Assembly: GCA_021770615.1 (NCBI GenBank)
Contig: JAETQR010000025.1
Location: 1 to 60,605, forward strand
Reading direction: 5' to 3'
DNA length: 60,605 bases
DNA from: Lachnospiraceae bacterium
GTDB lineage: Bacteria; Bacillota_A; Clostridia; Lachnospirales; Lachnospiraceae
The notes beneath the pieces are model-generated. The model was not told the origin of the DNA, did no database searches, and was given only the letters and a program-made list of their open reading frames with translations. Position numbers and translations under genes: made by a program. Shown here piece by piece: positions 52,986 to 60,605 of the stretch (within the stretch, counting starts at the first letter, position 1; each line of letters opens with the position of its first letter).

Positions 52986-53996
52986 ATGGCAGGGTGGAAT
53001 TTAAAATTCGGTGAACTGAAAGATCAAGATGTGAGCGAAGATAGATACTGGACACTTTTTAATTATGTGTTTTCCGATAGTAGTAAAAAACGAAATACCT
53101 ATAAATTCGGACTTATTAAATCCATCCTGGATAACTTGTTCAATGGAACAGATACTGTTGCAGGGTTCTATATTTCTTATTATGACTTGTTTGCAAAGTT
53201 CGCGGAGAACTATTGGAATTTGATAGTAAAGTATGATCTTCGACAAATGCGTAAAGATGCAAGATCAGAGCTTTCTAAAATAGAAATTATTTTAAAGGCA
53301 GCGGTTCAAGATAATGTAATTCTTGAAAATCTAGAATTCGAGTCGATTGGTTCAAAACAGAAAGAACTAATAATCAAAAGTGTCGCCACAGAATGTAAGA
53401 GATGTGTTGTGGGCGCTTTGTATGAAGATTTTGATAGCACTCTGTATAGTTTTGTTCTGGCTGATCAGGGGTTGTATCTCAGCTATAAAGCTTACGAATT
53501 TATGCTGAAATATAAAACAGAAATTGAAAACTTAAATTACTATGCATGGGCCAAGTTTTTAGAAAAAATTAATACTGATGAGGCGTTAGTAAGAGTAATT
53601 GATAAATTGGAATTATCTACGCCAAGGAGAAACAACCTGACAGTTTATCGAGAAATCCTCAGGAAAGAGTTTCAGGAGCGCAATTGTTTTTACTGTGGTA
53701 AACCGTTAAGAAATACAATACATGTGGATCATTTGATTCCATGGTCTTTCATAAAGGACGATAAGATTTGGAATTTCGTATTAGCCTGCCCTTCGTGCAA
53801 TACTAGGAAAAACAATCGAGTTCCTAGCAGGGAGTATATTATCCGTTTGAAGAATAGGAATAAGAAGATACAACTGTTGGATAATGAGATTGTTAAAACA
53901 GATTTCAAGACATATTCGGACGATTTGCCAGGACGCATGTGGCAATATGCGAAGATGGGTGGGATAAAGGAATATCATTCGAATAAATCATGTTAG
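52986..53996 (+). CDS. HNH endonuclease terminating the Dnd/Dpt operon
   Basis: 336 residues. The C-terminal HNH/beta-beta-alpha-Me domain is complete: zinc-type C234-FYC237, catalytic motif IHVDHLIPWS (H246, H249), N263 in WNFVLACPSCN and C268/C271, with N272 in the last metal position (an HNN variant) and KNNRVPSREY after it. The N-terminal 200 residues are helical and unrecognised; they could carry DNA or phosphorothioate recognition. It starts 19 nt after dndA with a GGAGCGGG SD, so it belongs to the operon. It is not a standard Dnd/Dpt subunit and lacks the DUF262 domain of SspE. Confidence 0.85.
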   Translation: MAGWNLKFGELKDQDVSEDRYWTLFNYVFSDSSKKRNTYKFGLIKSILDNLFNGTDTVAGFYISYYDLFAKFAENYWNLIVKYDLRQMRKDARSELSKIEIILKAAVQDNVILENLEFESIGSKQKELIIKSVATECKRCVVGALYEDFDSTLYSFVLADQGLYLSYKAYEFMLKYKTEIENLNYYAWAKFLEKINTDEALVRVIDKLELSTPRRNNLTVYREILRKEFQERNCFYCGKPLRNTIHVDHLIPWSFIKDDKIWNFVLACPSCNTRKNNRVPSREYIIRLKNRNKKIQLLDNEIVKTDFKTYSDDLPGRMWQYAKMGGIKEYHSNKSC

Positions 53997-54071
53997 TACA
54001 AGATTTGACGCTTACGATATCCATGACCAGATCAATGATCTGTAAGGGGGTAAGATATTTTGAAAAAAGTG

Positions 54072-54102
54072 TTGACTCCTACGCTACGTAATAGTTTATA
54101 TT
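54072..54102 (+). promoter_or_regulatory. MerR-type promoter with a 19-bp spacer
   Basis: TTGACT (54072-54077), a 19-nt spacer and TATATT (54097-54102). The spacer holds an imperfect dyad CCTACGCTACGTAATAG like those bound by TipAL/BltR-type MerR proteins, which activate by untwisting the overlong spacer. It implies autoregulation of the next gene. Confidence 0.75.
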
Positions 54103-54131
54103 GATATTACCAAGTGGATGGAGGTACGCCA

Positions 54132-54878
54132 ATGATGACAGTACATGAAGTAAGCAAGCTTGCCGGAGTGAGTATACGCACTCTGCAGTATTATGATAAG
54201 ATCGGTCTTTTGCATCCGACGGGACATACGGATGCAGGATACAGGCTGTATGACGATGCAGACCTGGAACGGCTTCAGCACATTTTACTGTTTCGCGAGT
54301 TGGAGTTTCCGCTAAAAGACATCAAGACAATAATAAGCAATCCTGATTTTGACAGAAGCAAGATCTTAGAACAACAGATCGAGTTGTTAAGGATGAAGAA
54401 GGAACACATTGAGAACTTGATGAACTTTGCGCTTGGAATAAAACTGTTAGGAGTAAAACATATGGATTTTAAGGCTTTTGATAGAAGTAAACTTGATGAG
54501 TATTCCAGACAGGCAAAAGAACTGTATGGGAATACTCCGGAATACGAAGAGATGCAGGAGAGAACAAAAAACAGAACGGAGGAAGAGGATAAGCTTTTGG
54601 CGGATCGTTTTATGCTGCTCTTCAAAGAAGCTGGTGAAATAAAGAATTCCGATCCGGCATCGCCTGAGGCACAGGATCTTGTAAAGCGGATACAGGATTT
54701 TATCACAGAGAATCTGTATACCTGTACCGACAAGATCCTTAAGGGATTGGGAAAGATGTATGCCGGGGGTGGAGACTTTACCAAAAACATTGATGAGTAC
54801 GGCGGTGAAGGCACGGCAGTATTTGTCGACAAGGCCATCCAGATTTATTGCGATAAGAAGGATGCCGATATAAATTAG
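54132..54878 (+). CDS. MerR-family regulator with a TipAS-like effector domain
   Basis: 248 residues from the ATG at 54132 (GGAGGT 6 nt upstream); an ATG at 54114 lies before the SD. The N-terminal winged helix is MerR (TVHEVSKLAGVSIRTLQYYD, DAGYRLYDDADLERL). A dimerisation helix covers about 80-115. The C-terminal 130 residues (ELYGNTPEYEEMQERTKNRT, TKNIDEYGGEGTAVFVDKAI) are the TipAS antibiotic-recognition globin-like fold, which binds thiopeptides and other drugs. No target transporter is adjacent, so it probably controls itself and distant genes. Confidence 0.92.
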   Translation: MMTVHEVSKLAGVSIRTLQYYDKIGLLHPTGHTDAGYRLYDDADLERLQHILLFRELEFPLKDIKTIISNPDFDRSKILEQQIELLRMKKEHIENLMNFALGIKLLGVKHMDFKAFDRSKLDEYSRQAKELYGNTPEYEEMQERTKNRTEEEDKLLADRFMLLFKEAGEIKNSDPASPEAQDLVKRIQDFITENLYTCTDKILKGLGKMYAGGGDFTKNIDEYGGEGTAVFVDKAIQIYCDKKDADIN

Positions 54879-54898
54879 GACAAAAGTGTGTCAATCTA

Positions 54899-54955
54899 TT
54901 GTGTTACCAAGAGAAATGCGCTATACTGTATCCAAATTTGAGAAAACGGTTGCGC
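54899..54955 (+). promoter_or_regulatory. Promoter and possible LacI-type operator for the GH42 operon
   Basis: TTGTGT (54899-54904), a 17-nt spacer and TATACT (54922-54927). GAGAAAACGGTTGCGC at 54940-54955 resembles a LacI-family operator with a central CG and lies between the -10 and the SD. Confidence 0.5.
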
Positions 54956-54968
54956 AGGAGGTAACGTG

Positions 54969-56990
54969 ATGATAGATGAGCGAATTTTACATGGGGGAGA
55001 TTATAACCCGGAGCAATGGCTGGAATGTCCGGAAGTATTGGAAGAAGACATTGTTCTAATGAAAGAAGCCGGAGTGAATTGTGTGACGCTTGGAGTGTTT
55101 TCGTGGACAATGCTCGAGCCGGAAGAAGGTGTTTACTGTTTTGACTGGCTAAAGAAGATCATGGATCGTCTGCATGAGAACGGCATTCGGGTAATTCTTG
55201 CTACTCCTTCGGGGGCGATGCCCCACTGGCTGACGGCAAAATATCCGGAGGTCATGCAGGTGACGGAAGACGGCAGGAGAAATCTGCCGGGGAAAAGACA
55301 CAATTTTTGTTATACTTCACCGGTGATGAGAGAAAAAATATATAAGCTGGATACGGAACTGTCCAGGCGTTTCGGCAAACATGAGGCAGTGGTTTTATGG
55401 CATATTTCCAATGAGTTTGGAGGAAATTTCGGAGACGGGGCCTGTCATTGCGAACGATGTCAGGAAGCTTTTCGGGAATGGCTTAAGAGGAAGTATGGCA
55501 CTCTGGAGGAGTTGAATCAGGCGTGGTGGAATCGTTTTTGGAGTCATGTGTATACAGACTGGAGCCAAATCCATAGCCCGGCTCCGAACAGAGAATGTCT
55601 GGTGCATGGACTGAATTTGGACTGGAAACGGTTTGTCACAGAGCAGATGACGGATTTCTGCGAGCAGGAGATCCGTGCGGTTAAGACCTGTTCAAAACTT
55701 CCGGCGACAACAAACTTTATGGATTTCTTCAAAAATCTGGATTATCACAGATTGAGCCAGTGTATTGATGTGGTTTCATGGGACAACTATCCCAACTGGC
55801 ACATACAGAAGGACGAGGTTCCGGCAGCAGTGCGCGCGGCGGCAAGCCACAGCATGATGCGCAGTATGAAAAAGCAGCCGTTCCTCTTGATGGAGAGCAC
55901 GCCGTCCTGTGTGAACTGGAGAACGGTAAATCCGGTAAAACGTCCGGGTATGCATATGTTGTCATCCATGCAGGCAATTGCGCACGGTTCAGACTCCGTA
56001 CAGTATTTTCAGTGGAGAAAAGGCAGAGGGGCTTATGAGAAATTCCACGGAGCCGTCATTGGTCATAAAAACGGAAGCAATACAAGGATCTTTCGGGAAG
56101 TCGCAGAAGTTGGAAAAAGACTTCCTCTTCTTCAGGACAACATTCGGGGAACCCTGAATCAACCGAAGGTCGCATGCATTTTCGACTGGGAGAATTGGTG
56201 GGCGCTTGAGGACAGCGCAGGTCCAAGGCAGGATATGGATTATACAGAGGAAGTGTTAAAGCATTATCAGGTGTTTTGGGAAAATGGGATTGATGTGGAC
56301 TTTATCAATATGGACGCCCCGCTTGATGGTTACCGGATCGTCTGTGCGCCGCTGAATTACCTGTACCGAAAAGGCTATGCCGAGAGGGTGCGCAGGTTTG
56401 TGGAGCAGGGCGGCTGCTTCGTGACCACATATTTTAGCGGGATGGTGGACGATACAGATCTGTGTTTCATCGGACATCACCCGCTGGAAGATGTACTTGG
56501 TGTGGTTCAGGAAGAGATTGACGCGCCGGGAGAAGAATTTGACAACAGCTTTATTTATCATGGAAAGAAGTTCTCTGTGGGAAGGCTTCGGGAGATCTGT
56601 CGTCCGGCTCCGGACAGTACAGTACTGGCGGTCTATGAACAGGACTTTTACAAAGACTTTCCTGTGGTCACAGAGCATACATGCGGAGCGGGAAAATGTT
56701 ATTATCTCTGTGCAGAGATAGGGCTTGACTTTCTGCGCGAATTTTATGCGGATGTGCTGACAGAAAAAGATGTGAGAAATCCATTGGGGGCAGACCTTCC
56801 TTATGGAGTGACGGCGGCGCTACGGGATGGAGAAAAGAAAAATGTTTATGTTATGAATTTCTCTCATGAACCTGCCGTATTTTCTGTGCGCGGAAGATGG
56901 CAGGAGATTGATACAGGGATGGCACACGAAGGTGAGATCAGGCTGGAAGGACTTTCCTGTAAAGTGCTGACAGAATGTGACGGAGAATAG
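54969..56990 (+). CDS. GH42 beta-galactosidase
   Basis: 673 residues from the ATG at 54969, with AGGAGGT 6 nt upstream. The GH42 TIM barrel opens LHGGDYNPEQWLECPEVLEE. The acid/base Glu is E149 in WHISNEFGGNFG, next to the zinc-type CHCERCQEAF. The nucleophile Glu is E309 in LLMESTPSCVNW. The trimerisation (A4 beta-galactosidase) and C-terminal beta domains follow. There is no signal peptide, so it acts on imported galactosides. The LacI-type gene follows by 2 nt. Confidence 0.95.
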   Translation: MIDERILHGGDYNPEQWLECPEVLEEDIVLMKEAGVNCVTLGVFSWTMLEPEEGVYCFDWLKKIMDRLHENGIRVILATPSGAMPHWLTAKYPEVMQVTEDGRRNLPGKRHNFCYTSPVMREKIYKLDTELSRRFGKHEAVVLWHISNEFGGNFGDGACHCERCQEAFREWLKRKYGTLEELNQAWWNRFWSHVYTDWSQIHSPAPNRECLVHGLNLDWKRFVTEQMTDFCEQEIRAVKTCSKLPATTNFMDFFKNLDYHRLSQCIDVVSWDNYPNWHIQKDEVPAAVRAAASHSMMRSMKKQPFLLMESTPSCVNWRTVNPVKRPGMHMLSSMQAIAHGSDSVQYFQWRKGRGAYEKFHGAVIGHKNGSNTRIFREVAEVGKRLPLLQDNIRGTLNQPKVACIFDWENWWALEDSAGPRQDMDYTEEVLKHYQVFWENGIDVDFINMDAPLDGYRIVCAPLNYLYRKGYAERVRRFVEQGGCFVTTYFSGMVDDTDLCFIGHHPLEDVLGVVQEEIDAPGEEFDNSFIYHGKKFSVGRLREICRPAPDSTVLAVYEQDFYKDFPVVTEHTCGAGKCYYLCAEIGLDFLREFYADVLTEKDVRNPLGADLPYGVTAALRDGEKKNVYVMNFSHEPAVFSVRGRWQEIDTGMAHEGEIRLEGLSCKVLTECDGE

Positions 56991-56992
56991 AT

Positions 56993-58000
56993 ATGCCGGA
57001 AAAACGTGGGAAAAATTATACAATTGAAGACATGGCGCGGGAGCTGGGCGTGAGTAAGACGACAGTGTCCCGTGCACTCTCCGGAAAAGGCCGTATCGGA
57101 AAGGCGACGACAGAGCGTGTACTTGCCTTTGCGGAACACAACGGCTATCGTCCCAATGTCATTGCCAAAAGTCTGGCACAGAATAAGACCTACAACTTAG
57201 GGCTTGTCATTCCTGTAGAATGTACAAGCTCAGAGGTGTCCTTCTTTAATGAATGTATGGAGGGCATCTGTGAAGAGGCCGCCAGATATGACTATGATGT
57301 TGTTGTTTCGATTTCCAGAGACGGGAGCCTTCAGCAGGTTGGACGGCTGGTAAGAAATCATAAAGTGGATGGCATCATATTGACACGTACGATCATCAAT
57401 TCCGATATGGTTCGTTTTTTGAAGGAACAGAAGATCCCGTTTTTAGTGATCGGGCCGCTGGATGATAAGGATGTGGTGTCCGTGGATAATCCGAACCATG
57501 AGGCGAGCCGTGAGTTGACAAATTTTCTTCTGATGAAAGGATTTCACCGGCTGGCGCTGCTTGGCGGAAGCAGTCAGCATTATGTGACTGAGAGCCGCAG
57601 AGGCGGATTTTTGGATGCGCACCGGGAAATGGGGATTATGGTAAACCATTCTTTAGTCTTTATGGAGGTGGAAGATTACCGGAGCGCGCTGTGGGCGGTA
57701 GAGCATGTGTTGGCGGTAGGGGCGGATGGGATCGTTTGTATGGATGATTCCATTTGCAATCTGGTACTTGGGTGTCTGCGGGAACGGAACATAGAGGTAC
57801 CGTCCAAGATCCGTTTGGCGAGCATGTATGACAGTTATCTGACAGAGCAAAATGATCCGCCTGTGACAAGCCTGCGTTTCCACACGAAGGAGCTTGGAAG
57901 GAGCGCCTGTATCAAGATGCTTGAAATGCTCGGGGAATCGGTGGATGAAAGAAAACCATCGGTAGGCTATCAGGTGATCCTTCGGGAATCAACGAAATAA
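56993..58000 (+). CDS. LacI-family transcriptional regulator
   Basis: 335 residues. The N-terminal HTH is YTIEDMARELGVSKTTVSRA, with the hinge helix YRPNVIAKSLAQNKT. The periplasmic-binding-protein-like sensor domain runs from GLVIPVE to the end, with RTIINSDMVRF and GADGIVCMDDS. It is cotranscribed with the GH42 gene (2-nt gap) and very likely represses it in the absence of the inducing galactoside. Confidence 0.95.
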   Translation: MPEKRGKNYTIEDMARELGVSKTTVSRALSGKGRIGKATTERVLAFAEHNGYRPNVIAKSLAQNKTYNLGLVIPVECTSSEVSFFNECMEGICEEAARYDYDVVVSISRDGSLQQVGRLVRNHKVDGIILTRTIINSDMVRFLKEQKIPFLVIGPLDDKDVVSVDNPNHEASRELTNFLLMKGFHRLALLGGSSQHYVTESRRGGFLDAHREMGIMVNHSLVFMEVEDYRSALWAVEHVLAVGADGIVCMDDSICNLVLGCLRERNIEVPSKIRLASMYDSYLTEQNDPPVTSLRFHTKELGRSACIKMLEMLGESVDERKPSVGYQVILRESTK

Positions 58001-58062
58001 GATCAGTAATTTTAATGAATGTGTGGAAGGCATCTGCGAGCCTGATTTCAGATATAAAAGCT

Positions 58063-58115
58063 GAGGCTGTTGCTCCGGCAGCGATGTATCTGCCGTTGCA
58101 ACAGCCTCTTTAATT
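58063..58115. terminator. Bidirectional terminator between the LacI-type gene and argG
   Basis: GAGGCTGTTGC (58063-58073) pairs with GCAACAGCCTC (58098-58108), with an inner CGGCAG/CTGCCG pair, followed by TTTAATT. Confidence 0.85.
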
Positions 58116-58126
58116 CTTAATTTATA

Positions 58127-59347
58127 TTATTTATTTTCCACTTCCGCCATCTTCATTGCGCGCACCTTAAGCGGCAGTCCGAAGAGATTGATAAATCCGT
58201 CGGCGTCATGGTGGTCGTAGAGATCTCCGGTGGTAAAGCTTGCCAGGGACTCACTGTACAGAGAGTACGGGGAAGTGGTTCCTGCCTTAATGATATTTCC
58301 TTTGTAGAGTTTGAATTTTACTTCGCCGGTCACATATTCCTGTGTGCTTTCGATAAATGCCTGCACAGCCTCGCGCAGTGGCGTGAACCATTTCCCTTCA
58401 TAAACGATCTGGGAAAGCTTGTTGCCCATTTCCTCTTTTACTTCGTAAGTAGCGCGGTCCAGAACCAGTTCTTCCAATTGCTGGTGTGCCTCATAGAGGA
58501 TCGTGCCGCCCGGGGTCTCATAGATGCCGCGGGATTTCATGCCTACGACACGGTTTTCAACGATATCTATGATACCGACACCGTGTTTTCCGCCCAGTTC
58601 ATTTAGCTTGCGGATGATGTCAGATACCTTCATCTCTTCGCCGTTGATGGACTTCGGTACGCCTTTTTCAAATGTCATGGTCACATATTCGCCCTGGTCC
58701 GGCGCCTGCTCCGGCGTTACGCCGAGCACAAGGACGTTGGAATAATCAGGTTCATTGGCAGGGTCTTCCAGTTCCAGGCCTTCATGGCTGATGTGCCACA
58801 GGTTGCGGTCGCGGCTGTAGCTGTGGCTGGCGTCAAATGGAAGGTCAATGCCGTGTGCCTTGCAGTATGCGATCTCATCTTCGCGGGACTGCATGGTCCA
58901 CACGTCGGTCATGCGCCACGGTGCGATAATTTTGATGTCCGGAGCCAGAGCCTTGATTCCAAGTTCAAAACGGATCTGGTCGTTACCTTTCCCGGTAGCG
59001 CCGTGGCAGATGGCGGTAGCGCCCTCCTTGCGGGCAATCTCTACCAGTTTTTTCGCAATTGCAGGACGGGCCATGGATGTTCCGAGGAGATATTTGTTTT
59101 CATAGACAGCGTGTCCCTGTACACATGGTACAATGTAGTTGTCACAGAAATCATCCACGATATCTTCGATGTATAATTTGGAAGCGCCGGATAATTTGGC
59201 ACGTTCTTCAAGACCGTCCAGTTCTTCTCCCTGCCCGCAGTCTACACAGCAGCAGATGACTTCGTAATTAAAATTTTCTTTCAACCATGGGATGATCGCT
59301 GTGGTGTCAAGCCCACCGGAATATGCGAGTACAACTTTTTCTTTCAT
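58127..59347 (-). CDS. argG: Argininosuccinate synthase
   Basis: 406 residues, full length. The ATP pyrophosphatase loop is AYSGGLDTTAI at the N-terminus. CHGATGKGNDQIRFE, SYSRDRNLWHISHEGLELED and GIIDIVENRVVGMKSRG are the family blocks. It joins citrulline and aspartate in arginine synthesis. AGGAGG lies 7-8 nt before the ATG. argH is not next to it: the gene ends at the terminator shared with the LacI-type gene, so it is monocistronic here. Confidence 0.97.
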   Translation of the reverse strand: MKEKVVLAYSGGLDTTAIIPWLKENFNYEVICCCVDCGQGEELDGLEERAKLSGASKLYIEDIVDDFCDNYIVPCVQGHAVYENKYLLGTSMARPAIAKKLVEIARKEGATAICHGATGKGNDQIRFELGIKALAPDIKIIAPWRMTDVWTMQSREDEIAYCKAHGIDLPFDASHSYSRDRNLWHISHEGLELEDPANEPDYSNVLVLGVTPEQAPDQGEYVTMTFEKGVPKSINGEEMKVSDIIRKLNELGGKHGVGIIDIVENRVVGMKSRGIYETPGGTILYEAHQQLEELVLDRATYEVKEEMGNKLSQIVYEGKWFTPLREAVQAFIESTQEYVTGEVKFKLYKGNIIKAGTTSPYSLYSESLASFTTGDLYDHHDADGFINLFGLPLKVRAMKMAEVENK

Positions 59348-59426
59348 ATGTAAAACCTCCTGAATATAAAATATATTTTCTTAATAAATGTGTATTTCTT
59401 GTATGTATTTCTTGATCGCAAGGATT

Positions 59427-59455
59427 ACTATACAACAAAATTAATATTTATGCAA
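59427..59455 (-). promoter_or_regulatory. argG promoter with an overlapping ARG-box-like site
   Basis: On the minus strand TTGCAT (59450-59455), a 17-nt spacer and TATAGT (59427-59432). TGCATAAATATTAA (59441-59454) matches 12 of 14 positions of the arginine-repressor consensus TGAATWWWWATTCA and covers the -35. The direct repeat TGTATTTCTTG near 59391-59414 lies in the leader. Confidence 0.6.
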
Positions 59456-59729
59456 GAGAAAAATACAAAAAGTTTTTAATGTTGACTGTTGAATAGATGA
59501 TGCGGGAGCGTTAAAAAAAGAGAGGGAAATATGAAAATATACATAATATACAAATATAATGCATATTTCAGGAGATGATGACAGCACTTTGCAAGTTTGG
59601 TACAATAAAAGCAGTCAGAGTGTAGACATTTCTATTGCATTATTTTGAGAAGCTTAACGTTTTATGATTCAAGGAGCTTCCTGTATAATTCAAATATAGG
59701 GAATCCTAGGAAAGAAGGTTGAGAAAAAA
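59456..59729. other. Intergenic region containing the left end of the IS110 element, boundary not located
   Basis: AT-rich; no gene is supported. A 15-codon frame near 59531 has an SD but no recognisable product. In IS110 elements the recombinase's guide (bridge) RNA is encoded in the non-coding end next to the gene, so part of this stretch may encode it. Confidence 0.35.
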
Positions 59730-59798
59730 ATACCTCAGAGTAAAATAAGATTACTGACTTTGACGGGTTAGTAAAAATCTTATTGAACAGAGAGGTAT
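59730..59798 (+). promoter_or_regulatory. Hairpin covering the ribosome binding site of the IS110 transposase
   Basis: ATACCTC (59730-59736) pairs with GAGGTAT (59792-59798), which contains the SD. Inside, a second stem pairs AATAAGATTACTGAC with GTTAGTAAAAATCTTATT. It may block translation of transcripts entering from outside. Confidence 0.6.
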
Positions 59799-59803
59799 CT
59801 GAA

Positions 59804-60605
59804 ATGAATTATAACACACAGAACGCAAAAATTGCATCCATAACTGAGAAGACTTTGGTTGTTGGCATTGATGTCGGAAGCGAAATGCACTATGCGAGGG
59901 CATTTGACTGGAGAAACTTTGAGTTTACGAAGAAGCCTCTGGCTTTCAGCAATACAGAAGCAGGGTTCCTTACATTTAAGGCTTGGATTGAGGAAATACA
60001 GGAAAAGAATGGTAAAACCGCTGTAATTCCCGGAATGGAACCAACAGGACACTATTGGTTCGCACTTGGGAAATTCCTTCAGGACAACGGAATGAAACCT
60101 GTGCATGTAAATCCCCATCATGTCAAGAAATCAAAAGAACTGGATGACAACAATCCCAACAAGAATGACCGTAAAGACCCGAAGACGATTGCTGCGCTTG
60201 TCAACGAGGGACGATTCTCGTACCCTTACATACCAACTGGTATTTATGCAGAAATCAGAAGCTTATCAAACCTGCGTTTCCAGACACAGGAGGAGCTTAC
60301 AAGGCTCAAGAACCGGACCGCCAGATGGTTTGCCATCTACTTTCCTGAATACAAAGACGTTTATGGGGATTTAAAGGCAGTCAGTGGGCGGATGATACTG
60401 AAGGCAGCTCCATTACCGGAAGACATAAAAAAACTTGGTGTGGATGGTGTGAATAAGATTTGGAGAGACGCAAAGCTAAGAGGCGTGGGAATGAAGAGGG
60501 CAAAGACCCTGGTATCAGCCGCAGAGCACAGCGTAGGAAGCAAGGAAGGGCCGGAAGCAGCCAGAATGGAACTGCAGAACCTGTTGGGAGATATGGATGT
60601 ATATA
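59804..60605 (+). CDS. IS110-family transposase (DEDD recombinase), cut by the window end
   Basis: 267 codons are visible from the ATG at 59804 with no stop before the edge. The N-terminal RuvC-like DEDD domain shows D23 in VVGIDVGSEMHYARAF, E79 in GMEPTGHYWFAL and the acidic pair in NDRKDPKTIAAL, preceded by VHVNPHHVKKSKELDDN. The later ARWFAIYFPEY and KLRGVGMKRAKTL segments fit IS110/ISL-type enzymes that use a bridge RNA. The C-terminal Tnp_20 serine domain lies outside the window. The frame is intact as far as seen. Confidence 0.92.
   Translation, partial: MNYNTQNAKIASITEKTLVVGIDVGSEMHYARAFDWRNFEFTKKPLAFSNTEAGFLTFKAWIEEIQEKNGKTAVIPGMEPTGHYWFALGKFLQDNGMKPVHVNPHHVKKSKELDDNNPNKNDRKDPKTIAALVNEGRFSYPYIPTGIYAEIRSLSNLRFQTQEELTRLKNRTARWFAIYFPEYKDVYGDLKAVSGRMILKAAPLPEDIKKLGVDGVNKIWRDAKLRGVGMKRAKTLVSAAEHSVGSKEGPEAARMELQNLLGDMDVY

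Noticed and set aside
52986..53996. HNH gene as a group II intron or homing endonuclease
   Set aside because: No reverse transcriptase or intron structure is seen, and the gene is spaced and oriented as part of the dnd operon.
53998..54045. Frame reading TRFDAYDIHDQINDL after the HNH gene, resembling a protein C-terminus
   Set aside because: Too short and without an upstream partner; it overlaps the HNH end. It may be a scar of what the island displaced, but this cannot be supported.
59391..59414. Direct repeat TGTATTTCTTG x2 considered as CRISPR-like
   Set aside because: Only two adjacent copies in the argG leader, with no spacers and no cas genes in the window.

Overview
The window looks like the chromosome of a spore-forming Clostridia member, most likely Lachnospiraceae. 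Evidence is the gene content (YlmC/YmxH-type and PdaB-type sporulation-linked proteins, a Csp-like S8 protease, a clostridial ferredoxin, an FprA-type flavodiiron protein, a TM1266-type regulator, PduL, a tmRNA with an ADNRELAYAA tag) and purine-rich Shine-Dalgarno sites. No rRNA, CRISPR array or phage module is visible. Core DNA is roughly balanced in GC; the block from about 37.7 to 54.0 kb is clearly AT-rich and reads as acquired DNA.

Layout. 0-3.5 kb: a decayed hybrid-kinase receiver fragment, an RluA-family pseudouridine synthase, a tandem-Nudix protein, a frameshifted YoeB-like toxin remnant and an intact Phd/ParE toxin-antitoxin pair. 3.6-12.8 kb: tRNA-Pro(GGG), dapB with a structured leader, a YbjQ-like protein, an NMN adenylyltransferase-like protein, thioredoxin, tmRNA, ferredoxin, ylmC-like, nrdR-truA-exoA, a PdaB-like deacetylase, fprA, and the minus-strand pair pduL/TM1266. 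12.9-25.8 kb: a run of plus-strand genes (small membrane protein, dapF, amidase lipoprotein, VanZ-like, greA, NSS symporter, AIM24, ClC exchanger, a PurF-like protein lacking the nucleophilic cysteine, an ABC transporter with a coiled-coil FtsX-type permease). 25.9-35.4 kb: CIRCE-controlled htpG, a DUF5721-like protein, rluF, ligA, clpX, an S8 protease, a coiled-coil protein and a signal peptidase II-like gene whose 3' end is replaced by an IS1182-family element (35408-37441).

38.1-54.0 kb is a complete DNA phosphorothioation modification-restriction island. The order is XRE regulator, dptF, dptG, dptH, dndB, dndC, dndD, dndE, dndA, HNH endonuclease, all on the plus strand and tightly packed. 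DndA supplies sulfur, DndC/D/E install it in the DNA backbone, DndB is the known negative regulator/modulator, and DptFGH restrict unmodified DNA. Two features stand out. First, the HNH nuclease at the end of the operon is not one of the standard Dnd/Dpt components. Second, a perfect 28-bp palindrome (46794-46821) overlaps the -10 of a near-consensus internal promoter at the dptH/dndB junction, so the modification half can probably be transcribed and repressed separately from the restriction half.

54.0-60.6 kb: a TipAS-type MerR regulator with a 19-bp-spacer promoter, a GH42 beta-galactosidase with its LacI-type regulator, argG (minus strand) with a probable ARG box, and the 5' part of an IS110-family transposase running off the window behind a hairpin that would cover its ribosome binding site.

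All assignments come from reading motifs; no database search was run. Start codons were adjusted where a Shine-Dalgarno site decides between candidates.
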